Part shown: one piece after another, positions 30,158 to 39,138 of the stretch
Numbering within the stretch: the first letter of the stretch is position 1
Layout of the letters: each line of letters begins with the position of its first letter
Assembly: GCF_000691505.1 (NCBI RefSeq)
Contig: NZ_JMIP02000014.1
Span: forward strand, 51,943 to 115,942
Length of the DNA: 64,000 nt
Direction of reading: 5' to 3'
Source: Halostagnicola sp. A56
Lineage (GTDB): Archaea > Halobacteriota > Halobacteria > Halobacteriales > Natrialbaceae
Program-made: the position numbers and the translations under genes
Notes under the pieces: model-generated
What the model saw: the letters and a program-made list of their open reading frames with translations, nothing else
Told to the model about the DNA's origin: nothing
Databases searched by the model: none

Positions 30158-30167
30158 GATAATAAAT
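30158..30167 (-). promoter_or_regulatory. TATA box for the small HTH gene
   Basis: ATTTATTATC on the minus strand, 23-32 bases upstream of ATG 30135, the spacing of a leaderless haloarchaeal promoter. Confidence 0.5.
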
Positions 30168-30394
30168 CCATACTACAACGATCGTCGAAAACGGACTGGG
30201 GAAAGGGGTGACTGCGGCGTGTCGAAGCGGAGTTCGTCGGTCGTCGATATCGGTCACGTCGGCGGACGCCCGCCTGCGTGGTCGATTTCGGGAATCGTCG
30301 AACCATTGTTCACTGGTATCGGGTATCAGGGCTTCGACGGCCGGGAAGGTCAGACGGAGCAATTTTTGTCCACTGATTTGCGAGTAAGAGGTGA

Positions 30395-30571
30395 ATGTCG
30401 ACCCAACTTACCGTCATCGCACTCCTGGTCGGGGTGGCGACCGGCGCACTGTTCCGATTTCTCAACGTCCCGATTCCGGCTCCGCCGGAGCTCCCCGGAA
30501 TCATGGGTATCATCGGGATCTACGTCGGATACAAGGTCATCGAACATCTCGCGTCGGCGTGGACATGGTAG
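30395..30571 (+). CDS. XapX-domain membrane microprotein
   Basis: A 58-residue protein matching the XapX family: a membrane helix (QLTVIALLVGVATGALFRFL), the hallmark VPIPAPPELPGIMGIIGIYVGYKVI, and a short end. XapX proteins are short, two-helix membrane proteins of unknown function. It lies between the small HTH gene and the 3' end of the sdh operon. Confidence 0.8.
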   Translation: MSTQLTVIALLVGVATGALFRFLNVPIPAPPELPGIMGIIGIYVGYKVIEHLASAWTW

Positions 30572-30688
30572 AGGCCATCGGCTGGTAGAAGCGACCGGAC
30601 AAGCCCACCTCGAGACAGAACGCCGGCTTCCAAAGACGTGAGCAACCGCCTGTGCGATGGGCCCAGTTCGCGAAAACGAGTTCGAGAT

Positions 30689-32533
30689 TCAGTAGCTGCG
30701 CTCTTTCGGCTCGTAGGTTTTGTCCTCGCCCTCGAGGAGGACCGGCCGGTACCAGATCGACGGCTTGCCGCCGTTCCAGGAGACCAGCGTGTGTTTGAGC
30801 CAGTTCTCGTCGTCGCGGATCTGGTTTTCCTGTCGCCAGTGGGCACCGCGGAACTCGTTGCGGACGAGCGCGCCGAGTGCGATCGTCTCGGCCACGTCGA
30901 TCAGGTTCCGGGTCTCGTATGTCATCTGGAGGTCGGTATTGAACGTCGTCGAGGGGTCTGCGACGTAGACATCGCGGTACTCCTCACGGCACTCGCGGAT
31001 GACCTCGAGGGCCTGCTTGATGCCCTCTTCGGTCCGGAAGACGTTGACGTAGTCGGTCATCGCCTTCTGGAGCTTCGACCGGATTTCGGCGTGCTGGACG
31101 CCGTCGTCTTTGTTCATCAGCCGATCGATGCGTTCGGATTCGGTTTCGACGGCTCGCTCGAGCACGCCGTTTGCGTCGGCGACTTGTCCGGAACCGTCGG
31201 CCGCAACGTCGTCGCCCGTCGGCTCGAGGCCGGCCGAACCCGGCTGGACGGGGAACTCGGTGTCGTCTTCGTCCTCGACGGAATCGGTGTAACCGGTATC
31301 GATCTCGGCCTCGCCGAGATCGCCGCCAGCGGCGTGATAGCCCGCCCGCTTGCCGAAGACGATGAGTTCGGGGAGCGCGTTTCCGCCGAGACGGTTCGCG
31401 CCGTGGACGGACACGCAGGCACACTCGCCGGCCGCGTAGAGTCCGTCGACGCAGGTCGCGCCGTTTTCGTCGGTTTCGATGCCGCCCATCGCGTAGTGCT
31501 GGCCGGGTTTGACCGGCATCGGCTCGACCAGTCCGTCGGCACCCTCGAAGTCCTCCGCCAGGTGGAGAATGTTCTCCAGACGGTCGATGATTCGCTCCTC
31601 GCCGAGGTGGCGCATGTCGAGGTGGACGTACTCGTCTTCGACGCCACGTCCCTCGCTGACTTCCGTCAGCTCGGCCCGCGCGACGACGTCTCGAGAGGCG
31701 AGTTCGCCGTCGTTGTTCGCGTAACCGTACTCGAACATGAACCGCTCGCCCTCGTCGTTGTAGAGAATGCCGCCCTCACCGCGAACACCTTCCGAGAGGA
31801 GCACGCCGGTCGAGGGGAGCGTCGTCGGGTGGAACTGGATGAACTCCATGTCCTCGAGCGGTACGCCCGCACGGTATGCCATCGCGTGACCGTCGCCCGT
31901 ACAGGAGACGGCGTTGGTCGTGTGATCGAACGCCTGTCCGGGACCGCCGGTCGCGAGGATCACGCCGTCGTTCGCTTTGAATCCCTCGACGGTGCCCGAC
32001 TGGACGTCGTAGGCGACGACGCCGTGGCAGGTCCGATCGTTCGGATCGGGTTCGTCGGAGGTCGCGAGGTTCATCACGTACCACTCGTCGTAGACCTGAA
32101 TGCCCCGTTTGACGACCTGCTCGTACATCGTATGCAGCAGGTGATGGCCGGTCTCCGCGCCCGCGTAGGTCGTCCGCGGGAAAGAGAGACCGCCGAACGG
32201 TCGCTGTGAGACGCGGCCGTCGTCCTCTCGAGAGAAGGGCATCCCCCAGTGCTCTAAGGAAATCGTCTCCTCAGGGGCGTCCTGGGCCAGCGTTTCGACC
32301 GCCGGCGCGTCGCCGAGGTAGTCAGAGCCCTTCATCGTGTCGTAGGCGTGGAGTTCCCAGTCGTCGCCCTCACGAAGCGCGGCGTTGATACCACCCTCCG
32401 CCGCGCCGGTGTGGCTTCGAACCGGGTGTAGCTTCGTGACCATCGCCACGTCCGCTCCCGCCTCGTGCGCCGCGACCGCTGCTCTGAGGCCGGCACCGCC
32501 CGCGCCGACCACGATTACGTCGTGTTCGTACAT
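30689..32533 (-). CDS. sdhA: Succinate dehydrogenase flavoprotein subunit
   Basis: A 614-residue FAD subunit of respiratory complex II that oxidises succinate to fumarate. The dinucleotide fold [19 protein letters not shown] opens it. The FAD-attachment region RSHTGAAEGGINA, the active site GPGQAFDHTTNA, HPTTLPSTGVLLSEGVRGEGG, and YAAGECACVSVHGANRLGGN are all present. It is the last gene of sdhCDBA, 3 bases after sdhB. Confidence 0.95.
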   Translation of the reverse strand: MYEHDVIVVGAGGAGLRAAVAAHEAGADVAMVTKLHPVRSHTGAAEGGINAALREGDDWELHAYDTMKGSDYLGDAPAVETLAQDAPEETISLEHWGMPFSREDDGRVSQRPFGGLSFPRTTYAGAETGHHLLHTMYEQVVKRGIQVYDEWYVMNLATSDEPDPNDRTCHGVVAYDVQSGTVEGFKANDGVILATGGPGQAFDHTTNAVSCTGDGHAMAYRAGVPLEDMEFIQFHPTTLPSTGVLLSEGVRGEGGILYNDEGERFMFEYGYANNDGELASRDVVARAELTEVSEGRGVEDEYVHLDMRHLGEERIIDRLENILHLAEDFEGADGLVEPMPVKPGQHYAMGGIETDENGATCVDGLYAAGECACVSVHGANRLGGNALPELIVFGKRAGYHAAGGDLGEAEIDTGYTDSVEDEDDTEFPVQPGSAGLEPTGDDVAADGSGQVADANGVLERAVETESERIDRLMNKDDGVQHAEIRSKLQKAMTDYVNVFRTEEGIKQALEVIRECREEYRDVYVADPSTTFNTDLQMTYETRNLIDVAETIALGALVRNEFRGAHWRQENQIRDDENWLKHTLVSWNGGKPSIWYRPVLLEGEDKTYEPKERSY

Positions 32534-32536
32534 GGT

Positions 32537-33415
32537 TTACCAGAATTTCAGGTTCTTCTTGACTGCCTCACGTTTGAGCTCCTGAATGTGCTCCGTGAGG
32601 GGGATGTCTTTCGGACAGACCTCCGTACAGGAAAACTGGGTCTGACAGCGCCAGACGCCGTGTTCCTGCTCTAAGATCCGAAGTCGGTGCTCTTTGATCT
32701 CCTCGTCCTCGCGTTCGTCCATCGCGAACTTGTACGCTTTGTTGATCGCCGCCGGACCGAGGTACTGGTTGTCGCCGGCCGCGATGTTACACGAGGACAT
32801 ACACGCGCCACACCAGATACAGCGCGTGGACATCTTGACCTTCTCGCGGTTCTCTCGGTCCTGTCGTTGCTCCTCGAGTTCACCCTCGGGGAGGTCTTCC
32901 TGCTGGAAGTAGGGCTCGACGGCGTGCATCTGGTCGTAGAAATGATCCATGTCGACGACCAGGTCCTTGACGACCTCTTGGTGAGGAAGCGGTTCGACGC
33001 GAATCGGCTGTTGAAGGGCCGAAATCTGGGTTTTACAGCCCAGTCGCTGCGAGCCGTTGATGAAGAAGGCGTCCGATCCGCAGATCGCCTGCCGACAGGA
33101 GTGTCGGAAGGTAAGCGACGAGTCGAACTCGTCGCGCGCGAAGATCAGCGCGTCGAGAACGGTCATCCCCTTCTCGAAGGGGACATGGAATTCGTCGAAT
33201 CGCGGCTCCTGTTTGCCGCTCACTTCGGGGTCGTACCGGAACACCTTCAGGTGAACCGACTCGCCCTCGACGTCGGATTCGTCGACCGATTCGGCTTCGG
33301 CCAGTCCCTGTTCTTTCTTCTCGAGTCGCTCCTGCTGGGGCGACTCGGCCCCTTTCATCTCGGGGTCGGCCGGTGCTTCCTGCGTGTCGGGTTGTTCTTG
33401 CTGTTGTGTGCTCAT
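32537..33415 (-). CDS. sdhB: Succinate dehydrogenase iron-sulfur subunit
   Basis: A 292-residue subunit that passes electrons from FAD to the membrane. The N-terminal ferredoxin domain lacks part of the usual [2Fe-2S] Cys pattern (FRHSCRQAICGSDAFFINGSQRLGC), and the C-terminal domain has RCIWCGACMSSCN plus CSxxCP-type CTEVCPKDIPL. An acidic, Gln-rich leader of about 65 residues precedes the conserved part, as in other haloarchaea. It overlaps sdhD by 4 bases. Confidence 0.93.
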   Translation of the reverse strand: MSTQQQEQPDTQEAPADPEMKGAESPQQERLEKKEQGLAEAESVDESDVEGESVHLKVFRYDPEVSGKQEPRFDEFHVPFEKGMTVLDALIFARDEFDSSLTFRHSCRQAICGSDAFFINGSQRLGCKTQISALQQPIRVEPLPHQEVVKDLVVDMDHFYDQMHAVEPYFQQEDLPEGELEEQRQDRENREKVKMSTRCIWCGACMSSCNIAAGDNQYLGPAAINKAYKFAMDEREDEEIKEHRLRILEQEHGVWRCQTQFSCTEVCPKDIPLTEHIQELKREAVKKNLKFW

Positions 33416-33783
33416 GAAATGCTCCCTCCCGCCATGACGATCGCGACGTAGATACCCTGTGCGACGAGTGCGAGCCCCGAGAGTGTGAGAATAGCCAAGA
33501 CGACTTTCTTCGGGGTTCCGGAGAGTCCCTGGTTGACGAGCGCGTTGTAGATGCCGTTAACGCCGTGGAACGCGGCCGTAATCAGGAACAGCACCATCGC
33601 GAGGAAGTACCCTGGATTTTCCATTCGCGCCTGAGTCCCCGCGAAGGTGACCTCGGCGGCGTGAGTCACGAAGTGCAACTGGAAGAAGTGAAACGCCAGG
33701 ACGACGACCAGAAATGCGGCGGTGATCCGCTGGAGGAGCCAACCGGTTCCGCCGGGCGTGAACGAGGAGTAACGCTCCGCCAT
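33412..33783 (-). CDS. sdhD: Succinate dehydrogenase membrane anchor subunit D
   Basis: A 123-residue membrane protein with three helices, starting [21 protein letters not shown]. The position between sdhC and sdhB, the ITAAFHGVNGIYNAL histidine-containing helix and the length identify a complex II anchor, which holds heme b or quinone. It overlaps both neighbours by 1 to 4 bases. Confidence 0.88.
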   Translation of the reverse strand: MAERYSSFTPGGTGWLLQRITAAFLVVVLAFHFFQLHFVTHAAEVTFAGTQARMENPGYFLAMVLFLITAAFHGVNGIYNALVNQGLSGTPKKVVLAILTLSGLALVAQGIYVAIVMAGGSIS

Positions 33784-34214
33784 CAGAAGCCCACCCCCGA
33801 GAGGAACGTCGGAACGCTCGCGACGGTGATCGCACCCGTCAAGATCAGCGACGCGTAGAAACTCTTGTCCTGAGACTCGAGACCGATCCCGAGATCGACC
33901 ATCAGCAGTCGCACGCCATTGAGGATGTGAAAGACTGCGACCGCGAGGAGTCCGACCTCGAGAACGCGAACGATAAAGAGCCCCTCGAGGCCCTGGATCG
34001 TGCCCGTAAAGACGTTCACCTCTTCACCGCCGACCATCATCATCTGTCCGTTCGCCGCACCGATTGCTGTGCTCAACACGGCGATGTGGGTAAACAGGTA
34101 GCCGATCAGCATCCACCCGGTGAATTTGTGGAAAATCCACGCCCACATCCCAGCCGAGAACTCCTTCCACCGGCCGAAGTCCTCGATGAGACCGCGATTG
34201 TAAGACTGACTCAT
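33783..34214 (-). CDS. sdhC: Succinate dehydrogenase cytochrome b-556 subunit C
   Basis: A 143-residue membrane anchor, first gene of the operon. Three helices are visible, with [24 protein letters not shown] and [17 protein letters not shown] carrying histidines that can ligate heme b. The start at 34214 ([16 protein letters not shown]) fits the family; upstream in-frame codons are not protein-like. A TATA-like CTTCTATACC block sits roughly 30 bases upstream. Confidence 0.9.
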   Translation of the reverse strand: MSQSYNRGLIEDFGRWKEFSAGMWAWIFHKFTGWMLIGYLFTHIAVLSTAIGAANGQMMMVGGEEVNVFTGTIQGLEGLFIVRVLEVGLLAVAVFHILNGVRLLMVDLGIGLESQDKSFYASLILTGAITVASVPTFLSGVGF

Positions 34215-34656
34215 ACACTCATATGGTGGGTTAGCCCGCGGGGGTATAGAAGTTACTTCTTGGATTCGAAGTTGGGCGACGAAACCGGAAAAATACAACT
34301 CACAGGGGAGTGAATCGGGGATGAGCCGATCGACGATTCCGAAGCTGTCACGGTACTAACCCCAGAGCTGGAAGGTGTTCTGTTCTATTGAGAGAGCGCG
34401 TTCGCAGTAGCGAGAGACACCCGCGATCAGACACCATGTCGTAGAAAAGGCCGGGGGAGGCCTTTTCGACATATATCAGTTCGGGGTATGGGAACGTCGG
34501 TATCGAATACCGTTCGGCAAAGGTGCCTATATCTCCCTGCCCCATTTCGTTGTTTAGAGAAGAACTATTTTAAAGTTCTTGCCAATTGTCGGTTAGTTCA
34601 GCCGAAACGAGATATCGCGACGGGCCGAACCGGTAGGGAGATACGCGTCCCGTCGC
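34215..34656. other. Gene-free interval rich in small hairpins
   Basis: About 440 bases with no gene that I can support. It contains the sdhC promoter, a strong hairpin at 34441-34470, a CGGTATCGAATACCG palindrome near 34499 and a GAACT...AGTTC inverted repeat near 34562-34580. Confidence 0.6.
34441..34470. repeat. Hairpin with a 12-bp stem
   Basis: Inverted repeat with arms AAAAGGCC and GGCCTTTT around a G-rich loop, plus flanking pairs with one mismatch. It could serve as a terminator for the zinc-finger gene at 34657-34830, which is transcribed toward it, but it lies about 190 bases beyond that stop. Confidence 0.6.
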
Positions 34657-34830
34657 TCAATACGGCGTGTCGACCTTGCAAGCGAATTTTTCGCCGCATT
34701 CGGTACACACCGCGGATTTCGAGAAGTCGCTAGTGACCGTCGGGGGCTTCTTTCTCGTTCGAAGGATGGTCCAGTCGATGTTAACCATCACATCTTCCGA
34801 GCAGTGCGGGCAGTTCGCTTCCTGAGCCAT
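34657..34830 (-). CDS. Small zinc-finger protein
   Basis: A 57-residue protein beginning MAQEANCPHCSEDVMVNIDW. Two CxxC pairs (CPHC near residue 7 and CTEC near residue 44) probably bind one zinc ion as a zinc ribbon, and a basic RTRKK segment lies between them. The start at 34830 follows a purine-rich stretch. No family name is recognised; such microproteins are common in haloarchaea. Confidence 0.65.
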   Translation of the reverse strand: MAQEANCPHCSEDVMVNIDWTILRTRKKPPTVTSDFSKSAVCTECGEKFACKVDTPY

Positions 34831-34885
34831 ACCGCCGAGTCACGTTCCACTGTTTTTCATGTTTTGGCCGACGTGTCAGCCGGTC

Positions 34886-35104
34886 TTAGTCTCGATTCTC
34901 GTCGATCCGTTTGGTTTCGATCCACGCACCGACCCCGACTAACAAGAACACGGCGATTACGGCGGCGTATAGAATGACCTCGACGCGGCCGGCGAGGTCC
35001 CGCTGGAGCGCCTCAACGATAGCCAGTTCCCAGCCGACGAGCAGTACGAGCAGTCCGGTCGCCGCGATCAAGAGAATCAGGAACCGGTCGCTTCGTTCGC
35101 TCAT
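34886..35104 (-). CDS. Small two-helix membrane protein
   Basis: A 72-residue product beginning MSERSDRFLILLIAATGLLVLLVGWELAI. Two hydrophobic helices (about residues 7-27 and 41-61) flank a short charged loop. Function unknown. It is in the same direction as the aspartoacylase gene but separated from it by about 145 bases. Confidence 0.6.
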   Translation of the reverse strand: MSERSDRFLILLIAATGLLVLLVGWELAIVEALQRDLAGRVEVILYAAVIAVFLLVGVGAWIETKRIDENRD

Positions 35105-35248
35105 GCCTGTGGCGTCGTGATCGCCGTCGATAAACGACCGACCTGCATACTCCGAGACGGTCGTCAGTTCCGAACGCGCTAGTTAGCAGTTTCGAGCACC
35201 GTCGGAATCGACGGTCGAGAACGATAGTGGTCGAACCCCCGCCGCGGA

Positions 35249-36337
35249 TCACTCGAGATAGCGCAACAGCGGATCCACGTCCGTCCGCTCGCGCTCGAGG
35301 GCGGTCCGGGTCTCGGGCTCGAGTCCGACGAGGTGACAGAGCGGGTTGCCGGGATAGACGACGGGGTTCTCGAGAACGCCGACGATCAGGCCGGTAAACG
35401 GCGCTTCGACCGAAACGATGTCCTCCTCTTCTTTGAACGGATCGGTGATCGTACAGATCACGTCGCCTTCCTCGACGAGTTCGCCGCGGCCGTGTTTCAT
35501 ATCGACCATCCCACCGGCGTCGGCGCGCAGCCACGTCTTCTCGTCGGTGTCGTCGATCAGGATACGCCAGCCCGGCCAGTGGACGGCGGAGTCCCGGTGG
35601 AGGCCGAATTCCGCGCAGACGCTCGCGACGCCGGTCAGGGCGCGATCGATGAGCGAGCGCTGGAAGCGGTGGGCCTCGCCCATCTCGATCGTGATCGTCG
35701 GGACGCCGGTGTCGGTCGCCTCGCGACGGAGGGTTCCCGACGGCCCCTGTCCGTCGATGATAACGTTCGAACTGAACGCGTTCGCCAGCCGGACGATGTC
35801 GGTGTGGTCCATATCGGCCCGGACGTGAAGCATGTTCGTCCGCCCGCGCGTCGAGGTGTGAAAGTCCAGCCCGAGGTCGCAGGGTTCGATGAAGTTCGTG
35901 AAGATTCGGTGGGCCATCCGGCGCGCGCTCGTCGATCCCTCTCTGCCCGGAAACGATCGGTTGAGGTCGCGGTCGTAAATTGGCAGGTACCGCTCTTGAG
36001 CGAGGAATCCGGGAACGTTCATCACGGGCAAACAGACCAGCGCCCCGTGTAACTCCGCGTGGTCCCAGTCGTGTGCGACCTCACGGACGACCTCGATCCC
36101 GTTGAGTTCGTCGCCGTGGGCCGCGGCCGAGAGAAAGACCGTCGGTCCCGGGTACTGACCGTTGACGACCGTTACGGGGATCCGAACGGGATCGCCCAGA
36201 TACGTTTCACTAATGCCGTATCTGATGTTGACGGATTCCCCGGGATCGACGCGACCGCCGTTGTACGTGAAGACGTCGTTGTCGGTCGAATCGTTCGACT
36301 CGATATCGGGTGGATCGTCGGGACGAGTATCGGTCAT
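35249..36337 (-). CDS. Succinylglutamate desuccinylase/aspartoacylase-family hydrolase
   Basis: A 362-residue zinc carboxypeptidase-like hydrolase (AstE/AspA family). The zinc site is seen as SAAAHGDELNGIEVV (H and E), then DRDLNRSFPG, and LDFHTSTRGRTNMLHV carries the second His. A beta-rich C-terminal part follows (SVEAPFTGLIVGVLENPVVYPGNPLCHLV). The family removes acyl or amide groups from amino acids. In haloarchaea it commonly occurs near RimK-type ligases, and one lies at 39139. The substrate is unknown. I start at 36337 because the upstream in-frame part is not protein-like. Confidence 0.85.
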   Translation of the reverse strand: MTDTRPDDPPDIESNDSTDNDVFTYNGGRVDPGESVNIRYGISETYLGDPVRIPVTVVNGQYPGPTVFLSAAAHGDELNGIEVVREVAHDWDHAELHGALVCLPVMNVPGFLAQERYLPIYDRDLNRSFPGREGSTSARRMAHRIFTNFIEPCDLGLDFHTSTRGRTNMLHVRADMDHTDIVRLANAFSSNVIIDGQGPSGTLRREATDTGVPTITIEMGEAHRFQRSLIDRALTGVASVCAEFGLHRDSAVHWPGWRILIDDTDEKTWLRADAGGMVDMKHGRGELVEEGDVICTITDPFKEEEDIVSVEAPFTGLIVGVLENPVVYPGNPLCHLVGLEPETRTALERERTDVDPLLRYLE

Positions 36338-36444
36338 GTTCTCCCTGTCGGGTCCAGATATAAAACGTATTCTGCCGACGGAACCAACCGGCGAACGTTC
36401 CCCCGATGGCATATGTTTTGTACGATGCCATGCTAGTATGAGGC

Positions 36445-37198
36445 ATGGACTTTCGTGAAGCAACCGAGGAAGACGTCGACGAGATTCGCCGAGTCGCACG
36501 AGACTCGCTCGAGTCGCTGTACACGGACTTTCTGTCGGAGGAAACGGTCGCCGGCGCTCTCGAGCAGTGGTACGGCGACTCCTTCGCCGAGGACGTTCGC
36601 GACGACCACACGCTGTTTCTCGTCGTCGAACGCGACGGCGAGATCGCGGGATTCTCCCAGAGCGTGCTCGTAGGACAGCGATACGGAACCGGACAGCTCC
36701 TCTGGTTGCACGTCCACCCCGATCACCGATCGAGCGGAATGGGCGTCCGATTGTTGGTCCGCACGCGGGAGCGTCTGCTCGAGGAAGGCGCGGATCAGGT
36801 CCGGTGTTTCGTCCTCGCGGACAACGAGGGCGGCAACCGCTTCTACGAAGATCACGGCTTCGAACGGGCGGGACAGCGCGAGGTCGACATCGGCGACGAA
36901 ACCTTTGCCGAGAACATCTACGTCGAATCCGACACCGAAGCCGACGAGGACTGGAAGGCGGTCGACCAACGCGAAATCGACGGCGAGAACGTGTACGTGA
37001 GCTACGGCGAAGCCGCTCGCGGCTCGGAATCGCCGTTTTACCCCCGCCTACGGCACCGACGAACTCGAGGACCGCTACGGCTGGCTCTGTGGGAACTGTG
37101 ACTCGATCGACAACGCGATGGACACCATGGGTCGGATCGAGTGCAACAGTTGTGGCAACCGGCGGAAGGCGACCCGCTGGGACGCGTCGTATCTATAA
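36445..37198 (+). pseudogene. GNAT N-acetyltransferase with C-terminal zinc ribbon, frameshifted
   Basis: The first 200 codons encode a GNAT acetyltransferase: the acetyl-CoA loop is LHVHPDHRSSGMGVRLLVR, followed by CFVLADNEGGNRFYEDHGF. The frame then runs off into low-quality sequence and stops at 37101. In another frame the real ending is present: YGWLCGNCDSIDNAMD, then IECNSCGNRRKATRWDASYL, a CxxC/CxxC zinc ribbon ending at 37198. One extra C in the run at 37041-37045 explains the shift. The intact length would be about 250 residues, which fits haloarchaeal relatives. Confidence 0.75.
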
Positions 37199-37258
37199 CG
37201 CGTTCGATATCTCGAGCGAGTGCAATTGCGGAACTCGAACGGGGTCGCCATTTCTAAC

Positions 37259-37313
37259 GCGTTCGATCACCGTAGTGCGTTCGATCACCGAACGGTAGCA
37301 CGTTCGACCACCG
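37259..37313. repeat. Short direct repeats GCGTTCGAYCACCG, three copies
   Basis: Three copies of a 14-base unit at 37259, 37277 and 37300, the last two with spacing of 18 and 23 bases and one or two changes. They sit in the roughly 300-base interval between the GNAT gene and the flippase, where I see no gene. Confidence 0.6.
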
Positions 37314-37496
37314 AAGTGGTTAGTTCGAGACGACAGTGTGGCCGCGGGGACGTTTCGGAGCGAGGAGTGGTCAGTGTAGCATGAAGTTTCCGGCTGTTGT
37401 TCGTCCATTACAATCCCCAGAAAGGCCGTTCGTGACGATATCGAGCAGCTACGGGCTGGGCGGCCAGTCCGTTATCTCGCTCGGAGCAGTTCGCAC

Positions 37497-38966
37497 ATGG
37501 ATAGACAAGCGCACATCGTCCGCGGGTTCAAAGCGACGCTCGTCGCTCGTGGCGTCTACATGGTCTCGAGTTCGCTGTTGATGCTCGTCCTCGCCAGGTA
37601 CTTACTCGATCCGGCGGGCTACGGCGAACTGTACTGGGCGATCGGGATACTGGCGGTGGTACAGCTGTTCGCCGATGTCGGCCTTGGCAAGTCGGCCGCG
37701 CGGTACGTCGCCGAGTATCGGGAAGACGACCCCGGTCAGATTCCACACCTCCTGCGGAGCACCGTCACGGCGAAGCTGATCGTGATCGGGATCGTCGCGT
37801 ACACGCTGTTGCTCTTTCACGAGCACATCGCGAGTCTGCTGGGCGACCCCGGAGCCGCGCCGTTTCTGGCCGCCGGCGTGGTCTATATCACGGTCAACTC
37901 GTTCAACGTCTTCGCGCAGATCGTCTTCCAGGGGTACAACGAACTCGTCTACAGCGCCGCGATTCAGGCGATCAGCGGGGCGGCTCGACTCGTGTTCGCC
38001 GTTCTGTTCGTTCTGGCAGGGCTGGGCGCTCTCGGCGCGTTCTTCGGCTACATCGTCGGCTACGCGATCGCCGCGGCCGTCGGCCTCGTCTGGCTTTATC
38101 GGACCGTCTACCGGAAATACGAAGGGGTAGCGGAGTTCGAAGACGGGCTCTCTCGGCGCGTACTCGAGTACAGCGTCCCGCTGACGGCGACACGAAGCGC
38201 GAACGTCGTCGACAAACAGATCGACATCGTTCTCGTCGGGTTCTTTCTCAATCCGGTCGCCGTCGCGTTCTACACGCTCGCGAAACAGCTTTCCGACTTC
38301 CTCCTCGCTCCCGCGGAGTCACTCGGGTTCACGATCTCGCCCAACTTCGGCGAGCAGAAGGTCGCGGGACAACTCGAGGAGGCGAGACGAATCTACGAGA
38401 CGGCGTTGACGAACGCGATGTTGCTCTACGTCCCGGCGGCAGTGGGGCTCGCGCTGGTCGCCGAACCGCTCATGACGATGGTGTTCGGAGCCGAGTACGC
38501 TGGCGCTGTCCCGATCGTGCAGGTGTTCTCGCTGTTTATCGTGCTCCAGACGATTACGAATCTCACGAGCGATAGCCTCGATTATCTCGGTCGCGCCCGC
38601 TCCCGCGCGATCGCGAAGGGCGCAACGTCGGCCGCGAACCTCCTGCTCAATATCGCGTTGATCCCGACGATCGGCGTCGTCGGCGCGGCGATCGCGACCG
38701 TCGCGACCCACACGGTGTACGTGCTGGTGAACCTGTATATCGTCCACAGCGAACTGACCCTGCACCTCGAGTCGCTCGCGCGCTCGTTCGGTCGCATCTG
38801 CGGGATCACCGGGGTGATGGCCGTCGCCGTGTTGTTGGTCACGCCGCTGATCTCGAGTCTCGTCATGCTGGTCGGCGCGATCGCGGTGGGGGTCGTCACG
38901 TGGGGGGCGCTCGCGGTCGCGAGTGGGTTGCTCGACCTCCAGCAGATTCAGTCGGTCGTCACGTGA
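37497..38966 (+). CDS. Lipid-linked oligosaccharide flippase family protein (MATE/MOP superfamily)
   Basis: A 489-residue membrane protein with about 14 helices, of the Wzx/RfbX type in the MOP superfamily. Signs include SSSLLMLVLARYLLDPAGYGELYWA, an early FADVGLGKSAARYVAEY and PLTATRSANVVDKQIDIVLVG. The family moves lipid-linked sugars or other hydrophobic substrates to the outer membrane face. Its neighbours are amide ligase and hydrolase genes rather than glycosyltransferases, so the cargo is uncertain. The start is ATG 37497. Confidence 0.85.
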   Translation: MDRQAHIVRGFKATLVARGVYMVSSSLLMLVLARYLLDPAGYGELYWAIGILAVVQLFADVGLGKSAARYVAEYREDDPGQIPHLLRSTVTAKLIVIGIVAYTLLLFHEHIASLLGDPGAAPFLAAGVVYITVNSFNVFAQIVFQGYNELVYSAAIQAISGAARLVFAVLFVLAGLGALGAFFGYIVGYAIAAAVGLVWLYRTVYRKYEGVAEFEDGLSRRVLEYSVPLTATRSANVVDKQIDIVLVGFFLNPVAVAFYTLAKQLSDFLLAPAESLGFTISPNFGEQKVAGQLEEARRIYETALTNAMLLYVPAAVGLALVAEPLMTMVFGAEYAGAVPIVQVFSLFIVLQTITNLTSDSLDYLGRARSRAIAKGATSAANLLLNIALIPTIGVVGAAIATVATHTVYVLVNLYIVHSELTLHLESLARSFGRICGITGVMAVAVLLVTPLISSLVMLVGAIAVGVVTWGALAVASGLLDLQQIQSVVT

Positions 38967-39098
38967 ACGCGGATCTCGACTGACTGCGGTTGACCCGAAC
39001 GAAAATATCAGATCAACGCGGAAGACGTAATCGCCGATACGGGACCGCTTGGATGGCAACGATGAATGGACTCGTTCACACATACCATTGGCCGATAA

Positions 39099-39107
39099 TT
39101 TTATAAA
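39099..39107 (+). promoter_or_regulatory. TATA box of the RimK-type gene
   Basis: TTTTATAAA about 32 bases before ATG 39139, in an otherwise GC-rich region, matching a haloarchaeal TATA element. Confidence 0.55.
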
Positions 39108-39138
39108 CGCTTTTGCGGGTAGTCGGTGTTTGTCGAGT

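Noticed and set aside
30638-32209. A 523-codon frame opposite sdhA
   Set aside because: Shadow of sdhA; composition typical of antisense frames.
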